From Lysinibacillus alkalisoli (GTDB lineage: Bacteria; Bacillota; Bacilli; Bacillales_A; Planococcaceae): a DNA stretch of 64,000 nucleotides. The stretch covers positions 62,001-126,000 of the forward strand of contig NZ_BMJT01000001.1 of assembly GCF_014643595.1 (NCBI RefSeq). The letters are read 5' to 3'. Each line of letters begins with the position of its first letter. Position 1 is the stretch's first letter. The translations under genes and the position numbers were made by a program. Shown one piece after another: positions 1 to 8,059 of the stretch. The notes under the pieces were generated by a model. That model worked only from the letters and a program-made list of their open reading frames with translations, searched no databases and was not told where the DNA came from.

Positions 1-1
1 T

Positions 2-394
2 GATGTTGCAGAGAAAGATATTCAAGGTAAAAAAGAGGTAAATCTTGAGCAGATTTACGCTTGGAACCCAGATATTATTTATATCACTAACTTTACACAA
101 ACACAGCCGCAAGATTTACTAGAAGGTAAAGTAGAAGGGCAAGATTGGAGTCAAATTAAAGCGGTACAAGATGGCAAAGTATACAAAATACCTTTAGGGA
201 TTTATCGTTGGTCACCACCAAATGGTGATGCACCACTTATGTTAAAATGGATGGCTCAACAAAATCACCCACAATTATTTGATTACAAAATGGAAGATGA
301 AATCACAACGTACTATAAAGATTTTTATGAGTATGATCTTGCAGCGGATGATGTACAAGATATTTTACATCCTTCCTCAGCTGCTGCGAAATAG
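2..394 (+). CDS. iron-siderophore ABC transporter binding protein, C-terminal part
   Basis: Open frame entering from the left edge; about 130 residues to the stop are visible. It shows the second half of a TroA/FepB-like periplasmic-binding fold: a NPDIIYIT segment (the usual 'P-D-hydrophobic' strand), then a WSQIKAVQDGKVYKIP segment typical of siderophore and vitamin B12 binding proteins, then a helical end. The start and any lipobox lie outside the window. A FecCD permease (14 bp downstream) and an ATPase follow on the same strand, so this is the ligand-binding subunit of that importer. The exact ligand (hydroxamate, catecholate, heme or corrinoid) cannot be read from this part. Confidence 0.85.
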   Translation, partial: DVAEKDIQGKKEVNLEQIYAWNPDIIYITNFTQTQPQDLLEGKVEGQDWSQIKAVQDGKVYKIPLGIYRWSPPNGDAPLMLKWMAQQNHPQLFDYKMEDEITTYYKDFYEYDLAADDVQDILHPSSAAAK

Positions 395-407
395 TAGAGG
401 GATATCA

Positions 408-1409
408 ATGAAACGATGGGCAAAAATAGTACTATGGTTACTACCAATTATCATTGCGATGATTTCTTTCAGTGTAGGGCGATTTGACGTGAGCTTGGAG
501 CATGTTTTTAAGATTTTCGCTTCACAATTTTTTGATGTTGAACAAACTTGGACAGAGATGGAAGAGCGTGTTGTTTTAAATATTAGATTGCCTCGTATTT
601 TATTAGCCTTGCTTATAGGCGGTGGTTTGTCTATAGCGGGTGCTAGCTTTCAAGGGATGTTTGGCAACCCTTTAGTATCACCAGATATTTTAGGTGTCTC
701 GGCAGGAGCAGGTTTTGGGGCATCATTAGGTATTTTATTATTTGGCCAAAACTTTACTACGCAAGTGATGGCTTTAGCTTTTGGTATAGTGGCGATTGGC
801 TTTACCTTTTTAGTAGCAGGCGCTAAAAAGAATGCGCCAATCTTTATGTTTGTGTTAGCGGGTGTCATAACATCGGCTTTGTTTAATGCTTTAATTTCAT
901 TAACAAAATTTGTAGCTGATCCTGAAGAGAAGTTACCAGCAATTACGTATTGGTTAATGGGGAGTCTAGGGACAGCAACTTATCAAGATGTCATGATTGC
1001 GGGGCCTTTGATTATTATTGGCATGCTCATTTTATATGGATTAAGATGGCGTTTAAATATTTTGACCTTACCTGAGGATGAAGCAAAATCAATGGGGATC
1101 TCTGTGACCAAGCTAAAATGGGTTATTATATTTGCAGCAACATTGATTACAGCAGCTTCAGTTGCTGTGGCAGGTATTGTTGGTTGGGTAGGGTTAATTA
1201 TTCCACATGTGGCTCGTATGTTAGTAGGGAATAACAATCAATATGTCTTACCTGTTTCCATTGCTATAGGTAGTGCGTATTTATTAGCTATTGATAATTT
1301 AGCTCGCTCGATTACAGCAACAGAAATCCCACTATCCATTTTAACAGCTATTATAGGTGCTCCTTTCTTTGCCTACTTATTACGTCGTTCTCGAGGAGGT
1401 TGGACATGA
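408..1409 (+). CDS. FecCD-family ABC transporter permease
   Basis: Membrane subunit of a type II (BtuC/FecCD-like) importer for iron-siderophore or a related ligand, 333 residues, the normal size. It has about nine to ten hydrophobic segments and the family landmarks: LRLPR-type motif near residue 65 (NIRLPRILLALLIGGGL), GNPLVSPDILGVSAGAGFG, and near the C-terminus GIVGWVGLIIPHVARMLVG followed by EIPLSILTAIIGAPFF. The frame is open further upstream, but the ATG at 408 with GAGGG ten bases before it gives the expected N-terminus (MKRWAKIVLW). Its stop overlaps the ATG of the next gene by four bases (ATGA), so permease and ATPase are translationally coupled. Confidence 0.95.
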   Translation: MKRWAKIVLWLLPIIIAMISFSVGRFDVSLEHVFKIFASQFFDVEQTWTEMEERVVLNIRLPRILLALLIGGGLSIAGASFQGMFGNPLVSPDILGVSAGAGFGASLGILLFGQNFTTQVMALAFGIVAIGFTFLVAGAKKNAPIFMFVLAGVITSALFNALISLTKFVADPEEKLPAITYWLMGSLGTATYQDVMIAGPLIIIGMLILYGLRWRLNILTLPEDEAKSMGISVTKLKWVIIFAATLITAASVAVAGIVGWVGLIIPHVARMLVGNNNQYVLPVSIAIGSAYLLAIDNLARSITATEIPLSILTAIIGAPFFAYLLRRSRGGWT

Positions 1410-2212
1410 GGATTACTGTTGAAAATGCTAACTTCCATTATAAAAAAGGAAGAAAAAATTTACCTAATTTGTACGTAAATCCTATAAACTTCTCACTAGA
1501 TACAGGTGAAGTTATGGCGATATTAGGGCCAAATGGGGCAGGGAAAACAACGATGTTAAAGTGCATTACAGGCTTATTAAATTGGACAGAAGGTCAAACA
1601 TATATTGATGGAAAACCACTGACAAAAATAAATAAACGAGCATTATGGAAACGTATTGGCTACGTGCCACAAGCCCATAAAATGGTGTTTGGCTTTTCGA
1701 TAATAGAGTTAGTTGTGATGGGAAGAGCGCCATATATTAGCACATTGGCTCAACCTTCTAAAGTTGATATTGAGGCCGCTTATGAGGCTTTAACACTTGT
1801 GGGTATCAAGCACTTAGCAAATAAAACGTGTAACGAAGTGAGCGGTGGTGAGTTACAATTAGCCTTAATTGCAAGAACGCTAGTTTCTGATCCAGAAGTA
1901 TTAATTTTAGACGAGCCAGAATCTCATCTAGATATTCAAAAACAAGTTGTTATTTTACAAACCATTAAACAGTTGGCTAAAGAACGCGGTATTTCATGTA
2001 TTATTAATACACACTATCCTAACCATGCCTTTTATCTTGCGGATTATGTGTTAATGACAGCAAAAGAAAAAGAAGTCGTCTATGGGCAAGTAGAGGCTAT
2101 TATGACGGAGCAACGTATGAAACAGTTCTTTGATGTGGATGTAAAAAAAGTGATTTATGAAGAGAACGATAGTATCGTGCAAACTATGATTCCGCGAGCA
2201 CTCAGTAAATAA
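1406..2212 (+). CDS. ABC transporter ATP-binding protein (FecE/FepC type)
   Basis: ATPase of the iron-siderophore-type importer encoded just upstream; 268 residues. Walker A is GPNGAGKTT near residue 45, the signature is degenerate-looking but recognisable (VSGGELQLALIART), and Walker B is VLILDEPESHLD followed by the H-loop THYPNH. The ATG at 1406 is preferred over a TTG two codons earlier because AGGAGG at 1394-1399 sits six bases before it and abuts the TTG. It overlaps the permease stop and ends at a strong terminator, closing the operon. The serine after LDEP is replaced by glutamate (LDEPESHLD), which occurs in this subfamily. Confidence 0.93.
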   Translation: MRITVENANFHYKKGRKNLPNLYVNPINFSLDTGEVMAILGPNGAGKTTMLKCITGLLNWTEGQTYIDGKPLTKINKRALWKRIGYVPQAHKMVFGFSIIELVVMGRAPYISTLAQPSKVDIEAAYEALTLVGIKHLANKTCNEVSGGELQLALIARTLVSDPEVLILDEPESHLDIQKQVVILQTIKQLAKERGISCIINTHYPNHAFYLADYVLMTAKEKEVVYGQVEAIMTEQRMKQFFDVDVKKVIYEENDSIVQTMIPRALSK

Positions 2213-2214
2213 TG

Positions 2215-2259
2215 AAGCTTCACGCAAATGGCAGTTGTCATTTGCGTGAAGCTTTTTTG
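2215..2259 (+). terminator. intrinsic terminator of the FecCD-type operon
   Basis: A perfect 16-bp inverted repeat (arms starting AAGCTTCACGC and ending GCGTGAAGCTT) with an 8-base loop is followed by a T-run. It begins three bases after the ATPase stop. Confidence 0.9.
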
Positions 2260-2262
2260 TAG

Positions 2263-2291
2263 TTGCACAAATAAAAAAGATATGTTTTAAT
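2263..2291 (+). promoter_or_regulatory. sigma-A-type promoter of the ZagA-like gene
   Basis: TTGCAC at 2263-2268 and TTTAAT at 2286-2291 are separated by 17 bases. The predicted start point falls on the Zur-like operator, as expected for a repressed promoter. Confidence 0.5.
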
Positions 2292-2294
2292 TAT

Positions 2295-2315
2295 AAATCG
2301 TAACCATTACGTTTT
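2295..2315 (+). promoter_or_regulatory. Zur-box operator
   Basis: A 21-bp imperfect palindrome reads AAATCGTAAC / C / ATTACGTTTT, matching the B. subtilis Zur consensus AAATCGTAAT-N-ATTACGATTT with about two differences. It lies 18 bp before the start of a CobW/ZagA GTPase gene, the classical Zur target (yciC). Confidence 0.85.
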
Positions 2316-2333
2316 ATAAAGGAGATTAACATA

Positions 2334-3524
2334 ATGAAAAAAATCCCTGTAACAGTGTTAAGTGGCTATTTAGGTGCAGGTAAAACGACCATTTTAAATC
2401 ATATCTTAAAAAATGAGCAAAATATGCGTGTAGCAGTTATTGTTAATGACATGAGTGAGATTAATATTGATGCTGCATTAGTTGAAAAAGGCAGTGGTAT
2501 TGCACGCACAGAAGAAAAATTTGTAGAGTTATCCAACGGTTGTATTTGTTGTACATTACGTGAGGATTTATTAATTGAAGTAGAGAAGTTAGCAAAGCGT
2601 GGCAATATTGATTATATTGTGATTGAGTCGACAGGGATTAGTGAGCCCATACCTGTTGCACAAACATTCTCATATATTGATGATGAGTTAAATATTGATT
2701 TAACAAAATTTTGTACGTTAGATACGATGGTAACAGTTGTAGATGCCAATCGTTTTTGGCATGATTTTCAGTCGGGTGAGAGTTTGCTACAACGTAAAGA
2801 GGCTGTAGGTGCAGGAGATGAGCGGGATGTGGCTGATTTATTAATTGATCAAATTGAGTTTTGTGATGTGTTGATTGTAAACAAATGTGATCTAGTCAGT
2901 AAAGAAACATTACAGCAATTGACGGCTGTATTAAAAGCGCTACAACCAACAGCAACATTGATTTATGCAACAGAAGGTAAAGTTAACCCTCAAGCGATTT
3001 TACATACAGGGCTTTTTGATTTTGATACAGCACTTGATTCGGCAGGTTGGTTAAAAGAATTGGAACAAGGGCATGAAAATCACACACCAGAGACAGAAGA
3101 ATATGGTATTAGCTCTTTCACTTATGAGGCTAAGCGACCTTTTCATCCTGCAAGATTAGTGGAGTGGGCGGAGCATATGCCAACGGAAATTGTACGAGCA
3201 AAAGGCATTATATGGAGTGCTGTGCAAAATGATGTTGCCATATTATTATCACAAGCAGGTAAGGCAATTCGTTTTGAGCCTGTATCGTATTGGGTGGCAG
3301 CGTTAACTGAACAGGCGCAACAAGAGGTATTTTTACAAGACCCTCTGTTAAAAGCATCATGGGACGCACAATACGGTGATAGAGGCACACAACTTGTTAT
3401 TATTGGCATTAAAATGAATCAAACGATGATTGAAAAACAATTGGATGTTTGTCTACTAACCGATGAAGAGATGGCGAGTGATTGGTCACAATTAGAGGAC
3501 CCATTTGAGTGGCAATGGTCATAA
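2334..3524 (+). CDS. zagA: zinc-regulated CobW/COG0523 GTPase (ZagA/YciC-like)
   Basis: G3E-family metallochaperone GTPase, 396 residues, the same length class as B. subtilis YciC/ZagA (about 397). Visible features are the P-loop SGYLGAGKTT near residue 10, the metal-binding GCICC motif near residue 64 inside SNGCICCTLRED, the NKCD base-recognition motif near residue 182, and a C-terminal CobW_C domain containing KGIIWSA and FRFEP-like strands. In this family GTP hydrolysis is linked to zinc delivery to client enzymes under zinc starvation. The Zur box directly upstream supports the zinc assignment over cobalamin or nickel. AAGGAG is seven bases before the ATG. It appears to be a single-gene unit. 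Confidence 0.88.
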   Translation: MKKIPVTVLSGYLGAGKTTILNHILKNEQNMRVAVIVNDMSEINIDAALVEKGSGIARTEEKFVELSNGCICCTLREDLLIEVEKLAKRGNIDYIVIESTGISEPIPVAQTFSYIDDELNIDLTKFCTLDTMVTVVDANRFWHDFQSGESLLQRKEAVGAGDERDVADLLIDQIEFCDVLIVNKCDLVSKETLQQLTAVLKALQPTATLIYATEGKVNPQAILHTGLFDFDTALDSAGWLKELEQGHENHTPETEEYGISSFTYEAKRPFHPARLVEWAEHMPTEIVRAKGIIWSAVQNDVAILLSQAGKAIRFEPVSYWVAALTEQAQQEVFLQDPLLKASWDAQYGDRGTQLVIIGIKMNQTMIEKQLDVCLLTDEEMASDWSQLEDPFEWQWS

Positions 3525-3627
3525 TAATTTAGTCTTTTTATTACAAAGAAATCAAGTTTGCGTTAACATGATATCAATAAGAAACGATGAGGAAAAACGC
3601 CGTATCGTGACGAAAAGAGGATATCTT

Positions 3628-4617
3628 ATGCAAATAAAATATTTGGTATGTAATGAATTTGGTAATCCAAAAGATGTGTTGCAACTCGCACAAAAGCCAA
3701 TGGTAACATTAGCAAGCCAAGAGCTTTATGTACGTATGCTAGCTTGCCCTATTAATCCATCCGATTTAATCCCACTCAGAGGTTCTTATGCTCATCGTGT
3801 TAGATTACCCATCACACCAGGTTATGAGGGTGTGGGCATTGTAGAGGCTGTGGGAGACGATGTATCATCGCAACTCATAGGGCAACATGTATTACCGTTA
3901 AGAGGAGAAGGAACATGGCAGGAGATGGTTAAAGTACATGTAGATTATACTGTCCCTGTTCCAAATGATATGGCTATCATCACGGCTTCTCAGTTATATA
4001 TTAATCCGTTAACTGCATGGGTAGTATGTACAGAAGTATTATCATTAAAGCCGCATCATACAGTAGCAATCAATGCTTGTGGCTCCTCACTCGGTAGAAT
4101 ATTCGCGCAGTTGGCACATATCATTGGCTTCACGCTTATTGCGATCGTACGTAATGAACGGCATACGAATGAATTGTTAGCGTTTGGTGCCACGCATGTA
4201 ATTAATGCTACTACCGAGAATATCCATGAGACAATTATGGCATTAACACATCATCAAGGTGTAGATGCTGCAATTGATTCAATTGGTGGTGAGACGGGGA
4301 CAAATCTAGCCTTTGGTGTAAAAGCTAAAGGTGATTTTATTACACTAGGCTTACTGTCAGGGCAACAAGTAAATTGGGCTAGAATTGCAAATGATACTAC
4401 AGTGAATACTACAGTATTTCATTTGCGCCACTGGAATCGCCAAACTTCTGTAGCAAAATGGCAAGCGACCTTTCAAATAGTTGTTGCGTTAGTAGAGAGT
4501 GGGAAAATTAAGTTATACACAGAAGGTAAACAGTATTCATTCTCGCAAATTGCACAGGCGATTGATGCAGTAAATAGTGGAGAACAAGGTAAAGTATTTT
4601 TAATAGGCAACGTTTAG
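3628..4617 (+). CDS. zinc-type alcohol dehydrogenase / quinone oxidoreductase (MDR superfamily, 2-enoyl reductase-like)
   Basis: Medium-chain dehydrogenase/reductase of about 329 residues. The N-terminal GroES-like part has CPINPSDLIPLRGSY and PGYEGVGIVEAVG; the Rossmann part has a modified nucleotide loop (NACGSSLGRIFAQLAH), then GVDAAIDSIGG. Structural-zinc cysteines are absent, so it belongs with the NAD(P)H-dependent quinone or 2-enoyl-thioester reductases rather than zinc alcohol dehydrogenases. The frame is open 41 codons further upstream, but ATG 3628 follows AAGAGG and gives the family N-terminus (MQIKYLVCNEFGNP). The physiological substrate is unknown. It ends at a bidirectional terminator. 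Confidence 0.8.
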   Translation: MQIKYLVCNEFGNPKDVLQLAQKPMVTLASQELYVRMLACPINPSDLIPLRGSYAHRVRLPITPGYEGVGIVEAVGDDVSSQLIGQHVLPLRGEGTWQEMVKVHVDYTVPVPNDMAIITASQLYINPLTAWVVCTEVLSLKPHHTVAINACGSSLGRIFAQLAHIIGFTLIAIVRNERHTNELLAFGATHVINATTENIHETIMALTHHQGVDAAIDSIGGETGTNLAFGVKAKGDFITLGLLSGQQVNWARIANDTTVNTTVFHLRHWNRQTSVAKWQATFQIVVALVESGKIKLYTEGKQYSFSQIAQAIDAVNSGEQGKVFLIGNV

Positions 4618-4626
4618 CGGTATCAA

Positions 4627-4660
4627 AAAGCCCCTTTTTTCAGTGGAAAGGGGCTTTTAT
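4627..4660. terminator. bidirectional intrinsic terminator
   Basis: Stem AAAGCCCCTTT / AAAGGGGCTTT with A- and T-runs on both sides lies between two convergent genes (oxidoreductase on plus, AraC-type regulator on minus). Confidence 0.85.
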
Positions 4661-4692
4661 GCGCTTTACGTATAAATCAATTGGTCACAGGT

Positions 4693-6297
4693 TTATGTAG
4701 ATTTAGGTAAGCGATACACAATATTTTTATGTGCATTATCACATTCAAGAAACAAAGGAATGTGTGTCAGTTGTTGTTGAAGATTATATAAATGGTTAGC
4801 AATACCTGCTTGTGGCACAAGATAAACGTGTTGATTTTTAACAGCACTTAACATGCGCCAAGCTGGTAATTTCTGTAGTTGTTGTAGCCAAGTATGAAAT
4901 TTTTCTTCTGTACCACGGACAATATAAATGCGGTCTGCCTCGATGGAAGCAATATCGTGATAAGGTATGGCAATACGCCGCATCTGTTGAAATTTCTCGG
5001 TCGTTTCTTGCATTAAAACAGTTGGCTGGAATGGTAAGATTTGATAGAACAAGGGGAAGAAGCGAGAAGCATGAATCCACACTTGTTGCTCGTCTAAACG
5101 TAAAATAATGATACGTGGTTTAGTGGAATAATAATTATGATATTGCTGTTGTAGCAAAGCACTTTGCTGTTGATAATGTGTAATGTATTGTTGAACTTCT
5201 ACTGTTTTACCTAATATTTTTGCAATGCGTAATAGACGTTCCATAGGATCAATATCCCAAGGTATGACAATAACAGGTACAAAGTTCTCTAATGCAGTTT
5301 TAATTTTTGTTTCAATAGCATCAGATAAAATGACGATATCGGGTTGCAATTGTTTAACAGCATCAATATCACAACAGGAGTATCCCACCGTACAGGCATT
5401 TTTAGGTCGTGGTGTTAGTTGCAACCATGTAACTTCTATATCAGCAATAGGTGTAATACCAATGGCAAGTAATTCGCCTGCATAATGCAAAGTGAGAATA
5501 CGTGGGTTTTTCTGTTTTAGCCGAATATAAGCTTTTGGTGTACACCCTACTTTTTGTTTAAATAATGCATTAAAATAATTTACGTTCTCAAAACCGACTT
5601 GTAAAGCGATTTCTTGTACAGTCGCATTGCTTTGCAGTAAGCGTTCTTGAGCGCGATAAATACGATATTGGTTGAGATAAGCAATAGGCGTATGATTTGT
5701 TAAGTTTTTAAAAATACGCAAATATTGCCGTGTACTTACATTAGCTTGTAAGGCAAGCTGGCTAACGGTAATTTTAGTCATAAAGTATTGCTGCAACCAA
5801 CGGATAGAGTCATTCACTTTTGTGATACTATCGCCAATGTCTTCATTGATACAAGCTTGTATTACATGTTGCCAGATTTTCTGAAAAGCAATTTGTTGAG
5901 CAGTCTGTTCATGAGAGGTGACGCTATTACTTTGCTTATATAGTTTTTCAATATGTGTAACATAAGTCGTAAAGGGTTTTAAACGTATCAATTTTTGATG
6001 GATGTTTTGATGTACTTTACTTGCTAATGCAACGCTTTGAAATTCAATAATGTATCCTTCTGTCGCGGGAGATTCATTTTTTATGGTAATGTTTTGTACA
6101 CCTTGCAAGATCAAAGTATCGCCTTTATTTAATAATATAGGGCTGATGGAATGATAGTGTAATGCCCCTTTTGTAATAATGAGTAGACAGTTAAAAGCAC
6201 CTTCACCATAACGCAATGTTTCAAAAGCGTTAAGGTGAAAGTATGTGATTTTAGTCATATAGTGATGTTCCAATAATGACTTTGTTGCTACTTTCAT
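4693..6297 (-). CDS. AraC-family regulator fused to a siderophore-binding-protein domain (Btr-like)
   Basis: 534 residues in three parts: an N-terminal cupin-like sensor region, an AraC HTH pair at about residues 170-260 (SQLALQANVSTRQYLRIF and VQEIALQVGFENVNYFNALF), and a C-terminal TroA/FepB-like ligand-binding domain from about residue 270. This order is that of B. subtilis Btr, which binds the bacillibactin complex and activates siderophore uptake genes. It starts 19 bp after the stop of the siderophore lipoprotein gene, so both are probably one Fur-controlled unit and the regulator senses the lipoprotein's ligand in the cytoplasm. GGTGG lies about ten bases before the chosen ATG; a second ATG 13 codons in lacks a binding site. 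Confidence 0.88.
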   Translation of the reverse strand: MKVATKSLLEHHYMTKITYFHLNAFETLRYGEGAFNCLLIITKGALHYHSISPILLNKGDTLILQGVQNITIKNESPATEGYIIEFQSVALASKVHQNIHQKLIRLKPFTTYVTHIEKLYKQSNSVTSHEQTAQQIAFQKIWQHVIQACINEDIGDSITKVNDSIRWLQQYFMTKITVSQLALQANVSTRQYLRIFKNLTNHTPIAYLNQYRIYRAQERLLQSNATVQEIALQVGFENVNYFNALFKQKVGCTPKAYIRLKQKNPRILTLHYAGELLAIGITPIADIEVTWLQLTPRPKNACTVGYSCCDIDAVKQLQPDIVILSDAIETKIKTALENFVPVIVIPWDIDPMERLLRIAKILGKTVEVQQYITHYQQQSALLQQQYHNYYSTKPRIIILRLDEQQVWIHASRFFPLFYQILPFQPTVLMQETTEKFQQMRRIAIPYHDIASIEADRIYIVRGTEEKFHTWLQQLQKLPAWRMLSAVKNQHVYLVPQAGIANHLYNLQQQLTHIPLFLECDNAHKNIVYRLPKST

Positions 6298-6316
6298 AAA
6301 TTATCTACCACCATTT

Positions 6317-7261
6317 CTATTGTTTTAACAATTGTTGTACCTCGTCCAAAGCCCAGTCTAATGTAGATACATCTTTAGTAGATAGTCTTTTATTAATGTT
6401 ATACACTTTATTATTTTTAACAGCTGTGATCTCTTGCCAGATAGGGTTCGTCATTAATGCATCATAGGTTGCTTGTGATTCATCATCATTAACAATTAGG
6501 AAGATGCGGTCAACATCGTTAAATTCAGGTAGTACTTCGAGAGAGAGTTGCTCAGCTGTGAAGCCGTCAGCTTGTTGTAGTGCAGCTTGTTTGTCTGGCA
6601 ATTGAAACTGAAATGCATCATAAATTGTTGGAAATGTAGAGCTATGATAAATATACATATTTTTAAGTGATAATTGTAAAACTAAAGCTTTCTCATTCGT
6701 TAAATGTAAGTCTTTAGTGTTTTCGCGTGCTTGTGTTACACGTTCATTATAATCGGCAAGCCATGCCTCCACTTGTTCTTCTTTATTTAAAATTTTAGCG
6801 ACTTGTGTTAGAGATTCAACAGGGTCACCATAAAAAGGCGTTGTTACAGTTGGCGCAATTTTTTCTAGTTGTGCTAATTCGTCCTCCGCTACGCGCTCAT
6901 ATACGATAATAAGGTCAGGATTTAACGATAGCATCTTCTCATAACTGCCCGCTAACTCTTCACCTACAATTTCAATATCTTTTTTCTCCTCATCAGAATA
7001 GAAGCGCAATAAGAATGAAGTTGAGCCTATAGGTTTTTCATCCAGTGTTAACATTTCACCAATTGACCATAGCGCCACAACACGTTTAGGGTTTGTAGGA
7101 ATGGTCACCTCGCGATTTAATGCGTCTGTATATTGGGTTGTTGCTTCTTCTTCTGAGCTAGGGATATCTTCTTTCTTTGTACTTTTAGTTGTTTCACTAC
7201 AACCTACAACTACTATAAATAGAGTGAGGATTGTAATAAATGATATGATTCTTTTCATCAT
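6317..7261 (-). CDS. iron-siderophore ABC transporter substrate-binding lipoprotein
   Basis: 314 residues: a short positively charged start (MMKRI), a hydrophobic stretch and a lipobox VVVGC with Cys21, then an acidic linker and a two-lobed TroA-like binding domain (PKRVVALWSIGEMLTLDEKPIGS, then SLNPDLIIVYERV). It would capture ferric siderophore at the outer face of the membrane. Its own permease and ATPase are not next to it; the FecCD-type genes at 0.4-2.2 kb may serve it. The frame is open upstream through the Fur box, but AGGAGG six bases before ATG 7261 and the signal peptide fix the start. The AraC/binding-domain regulator follows on the same strand. Confidence 0.9.
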   Translation of the reverse strand: MMKRIISFITILTLFIVVVGCSETTKSTKKEDIPSSEEEATTQYTDALNREVTIPTNPKRVVALWSIGEMLTLDEKPIGSTSFLLRFYSDEEKKDIEIVGEELAGSYEKMLSLNPDLIIVYERVAEDELAQLEKIAPTVTTPFYGDPVESLTQVAKILNKEEQVEAWLADYNERVTQARENTKDLHLTNEKALVLQLSLKNMYIYHSSTFPTIYDAFQFQLPDKQAALQQADGFTAEQLSLEVLPEFNDVDRIFLIVNDDESQATYDALMTNPIWQEITAVKNNKVYNINKRLSTKDVSTLDWALDEVQQLLKQ

Positions 7262-7277
7262 GTATAGCCTCCTATTA

Positions 7278-7298
7278 TGATAATAATTCTCATTATCA
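7278..7298 (-). promoter_or_regulatory. Fur box
   Basis: TGATAAT-A-ATTCTCA followed by TTATCA is an overlapping 7-1-7 Fur consensus (TGATAATNATTATCA) with one mismatch. It covers the predicted -10 of the lipoprotein promoter. Confidence 0.85.
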
Positions 7299-7320
7299 TT
7301 TATAGGTGGTTTTTTTTCAA
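7292..7320 (-). promoter_or_regulatory. promoter of the siderophore lipoprotein operon
   Basis: On the minus strand TTGAAA (7315-7320) and GATAAT (7292-7297) are 17 bp apart. The -10 lies inside the Fur box. Confidence 0.6.
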
Positions 7321-7375
7321 TTAACAAAAACGTCAAAAAAACAGTATAGTTTTCCGCCATGTACGTAGGAAATGT

Positions 7376-8059
7376 TTAATGGTCTACATGTAACATACGA
7401 TACCCAATACGGACGTGAGTTTGAATGTACATAGGGACAGCGGAGTGTTGTTCGATTTTTTTTCGTAACGTTGCCATAAAAACACGCAAACTAGCAACGT
7501 CAGCTTGTAAAGTAGTATCCCATACTTCTTTTAATAAATAATTATGTGTTAATACTTTACCCATATTTTTAGCTAGTATGGTGAGTAACTGGTATTCAAT
7601 AGGTGTTAAATGCACTTCTTTATCCGCCACGGTAACAATTTTAGCTTGATAATCAATCGTTAAATCACCATTGTGAAAAACAGGCTCATCGATTGTAGGG
7701 TGCTTTCTTAGCGCCACTCGTATGCGAGCTAATAACTCATCAACACTAAAAGGTTTAGTGACATAATCATCAGCCCCTAAATCAAGTGCCATAATTTTGT
7801 CTTCAGGTTCTGTGCGCGCGCTCACTACAATGATTGGTGTACTCGTCCATGAACGCACAGAGGTAATGATGTCTATACCATCCATATCAGGTAACCCTAA
7901 ATCTAAAATAATGACATCAGGTTGTTGACTCACGACCGCTTTTAATCCGTCTGTGCCATTCTTTGCTATCGTAAATTTGTAATGATAGAGTGCTAACGTT
8001 GTCTTTATTAAATTAGCAATGGCTGTATCATCTTCAATGACTACAATATGATTACTCAT
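7376..8059 (-). CDS. kdpE: KdpE, response regulator of the Kdp potassium system
   Basis: OmpR-family regulator of 227 residues. The receiver domain has DLGLPDMDG (phospho-acceptor Asp near residue 53), the SARTEP and TKPF positions of the conserved Thr/Lys, and a C-terminal winged helix (LTPIEYQLLTILAKNMGKVLTHNYLLKEVW). It overlaps the end of kdpD by eight bases, so sensor and regulator are co-translated. In the family KdpE-P activates the kdp ATPase operon when K+ is limiting or turgor is challenged; that operon starts divergently about 2.8 kb away. Confidence 0.95.
   Translation of the reverse strand: MSNHIVVIEDDTAIANLIKTTLALYHYKFTIAKNGTDGLKAVVSQQPDVIILDLGLPDMDGIDIITSVRSWTSTPIIVVSARTEPEDKIMALDLGADDYVTKPFSVDELLARIRVALRKHPTIDEPVFHNGDLTIDYQAKIVTVADKEVHLTPIEYQLLTILAKNMGKVLTHNYLLKEVWDTTLQADVASLRVFMATLRKKIEQHSAVPMYIQTHVRIGYRMLHVDH

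Noticed and set aside
3505-3627. Longer N-terminus for the quinone-oxidoreductase-like protein
   Set aside because: The extra 41 codons overlap the preceding gene, lack similarity to the family and have no binding site, while ATG 3628 has one.
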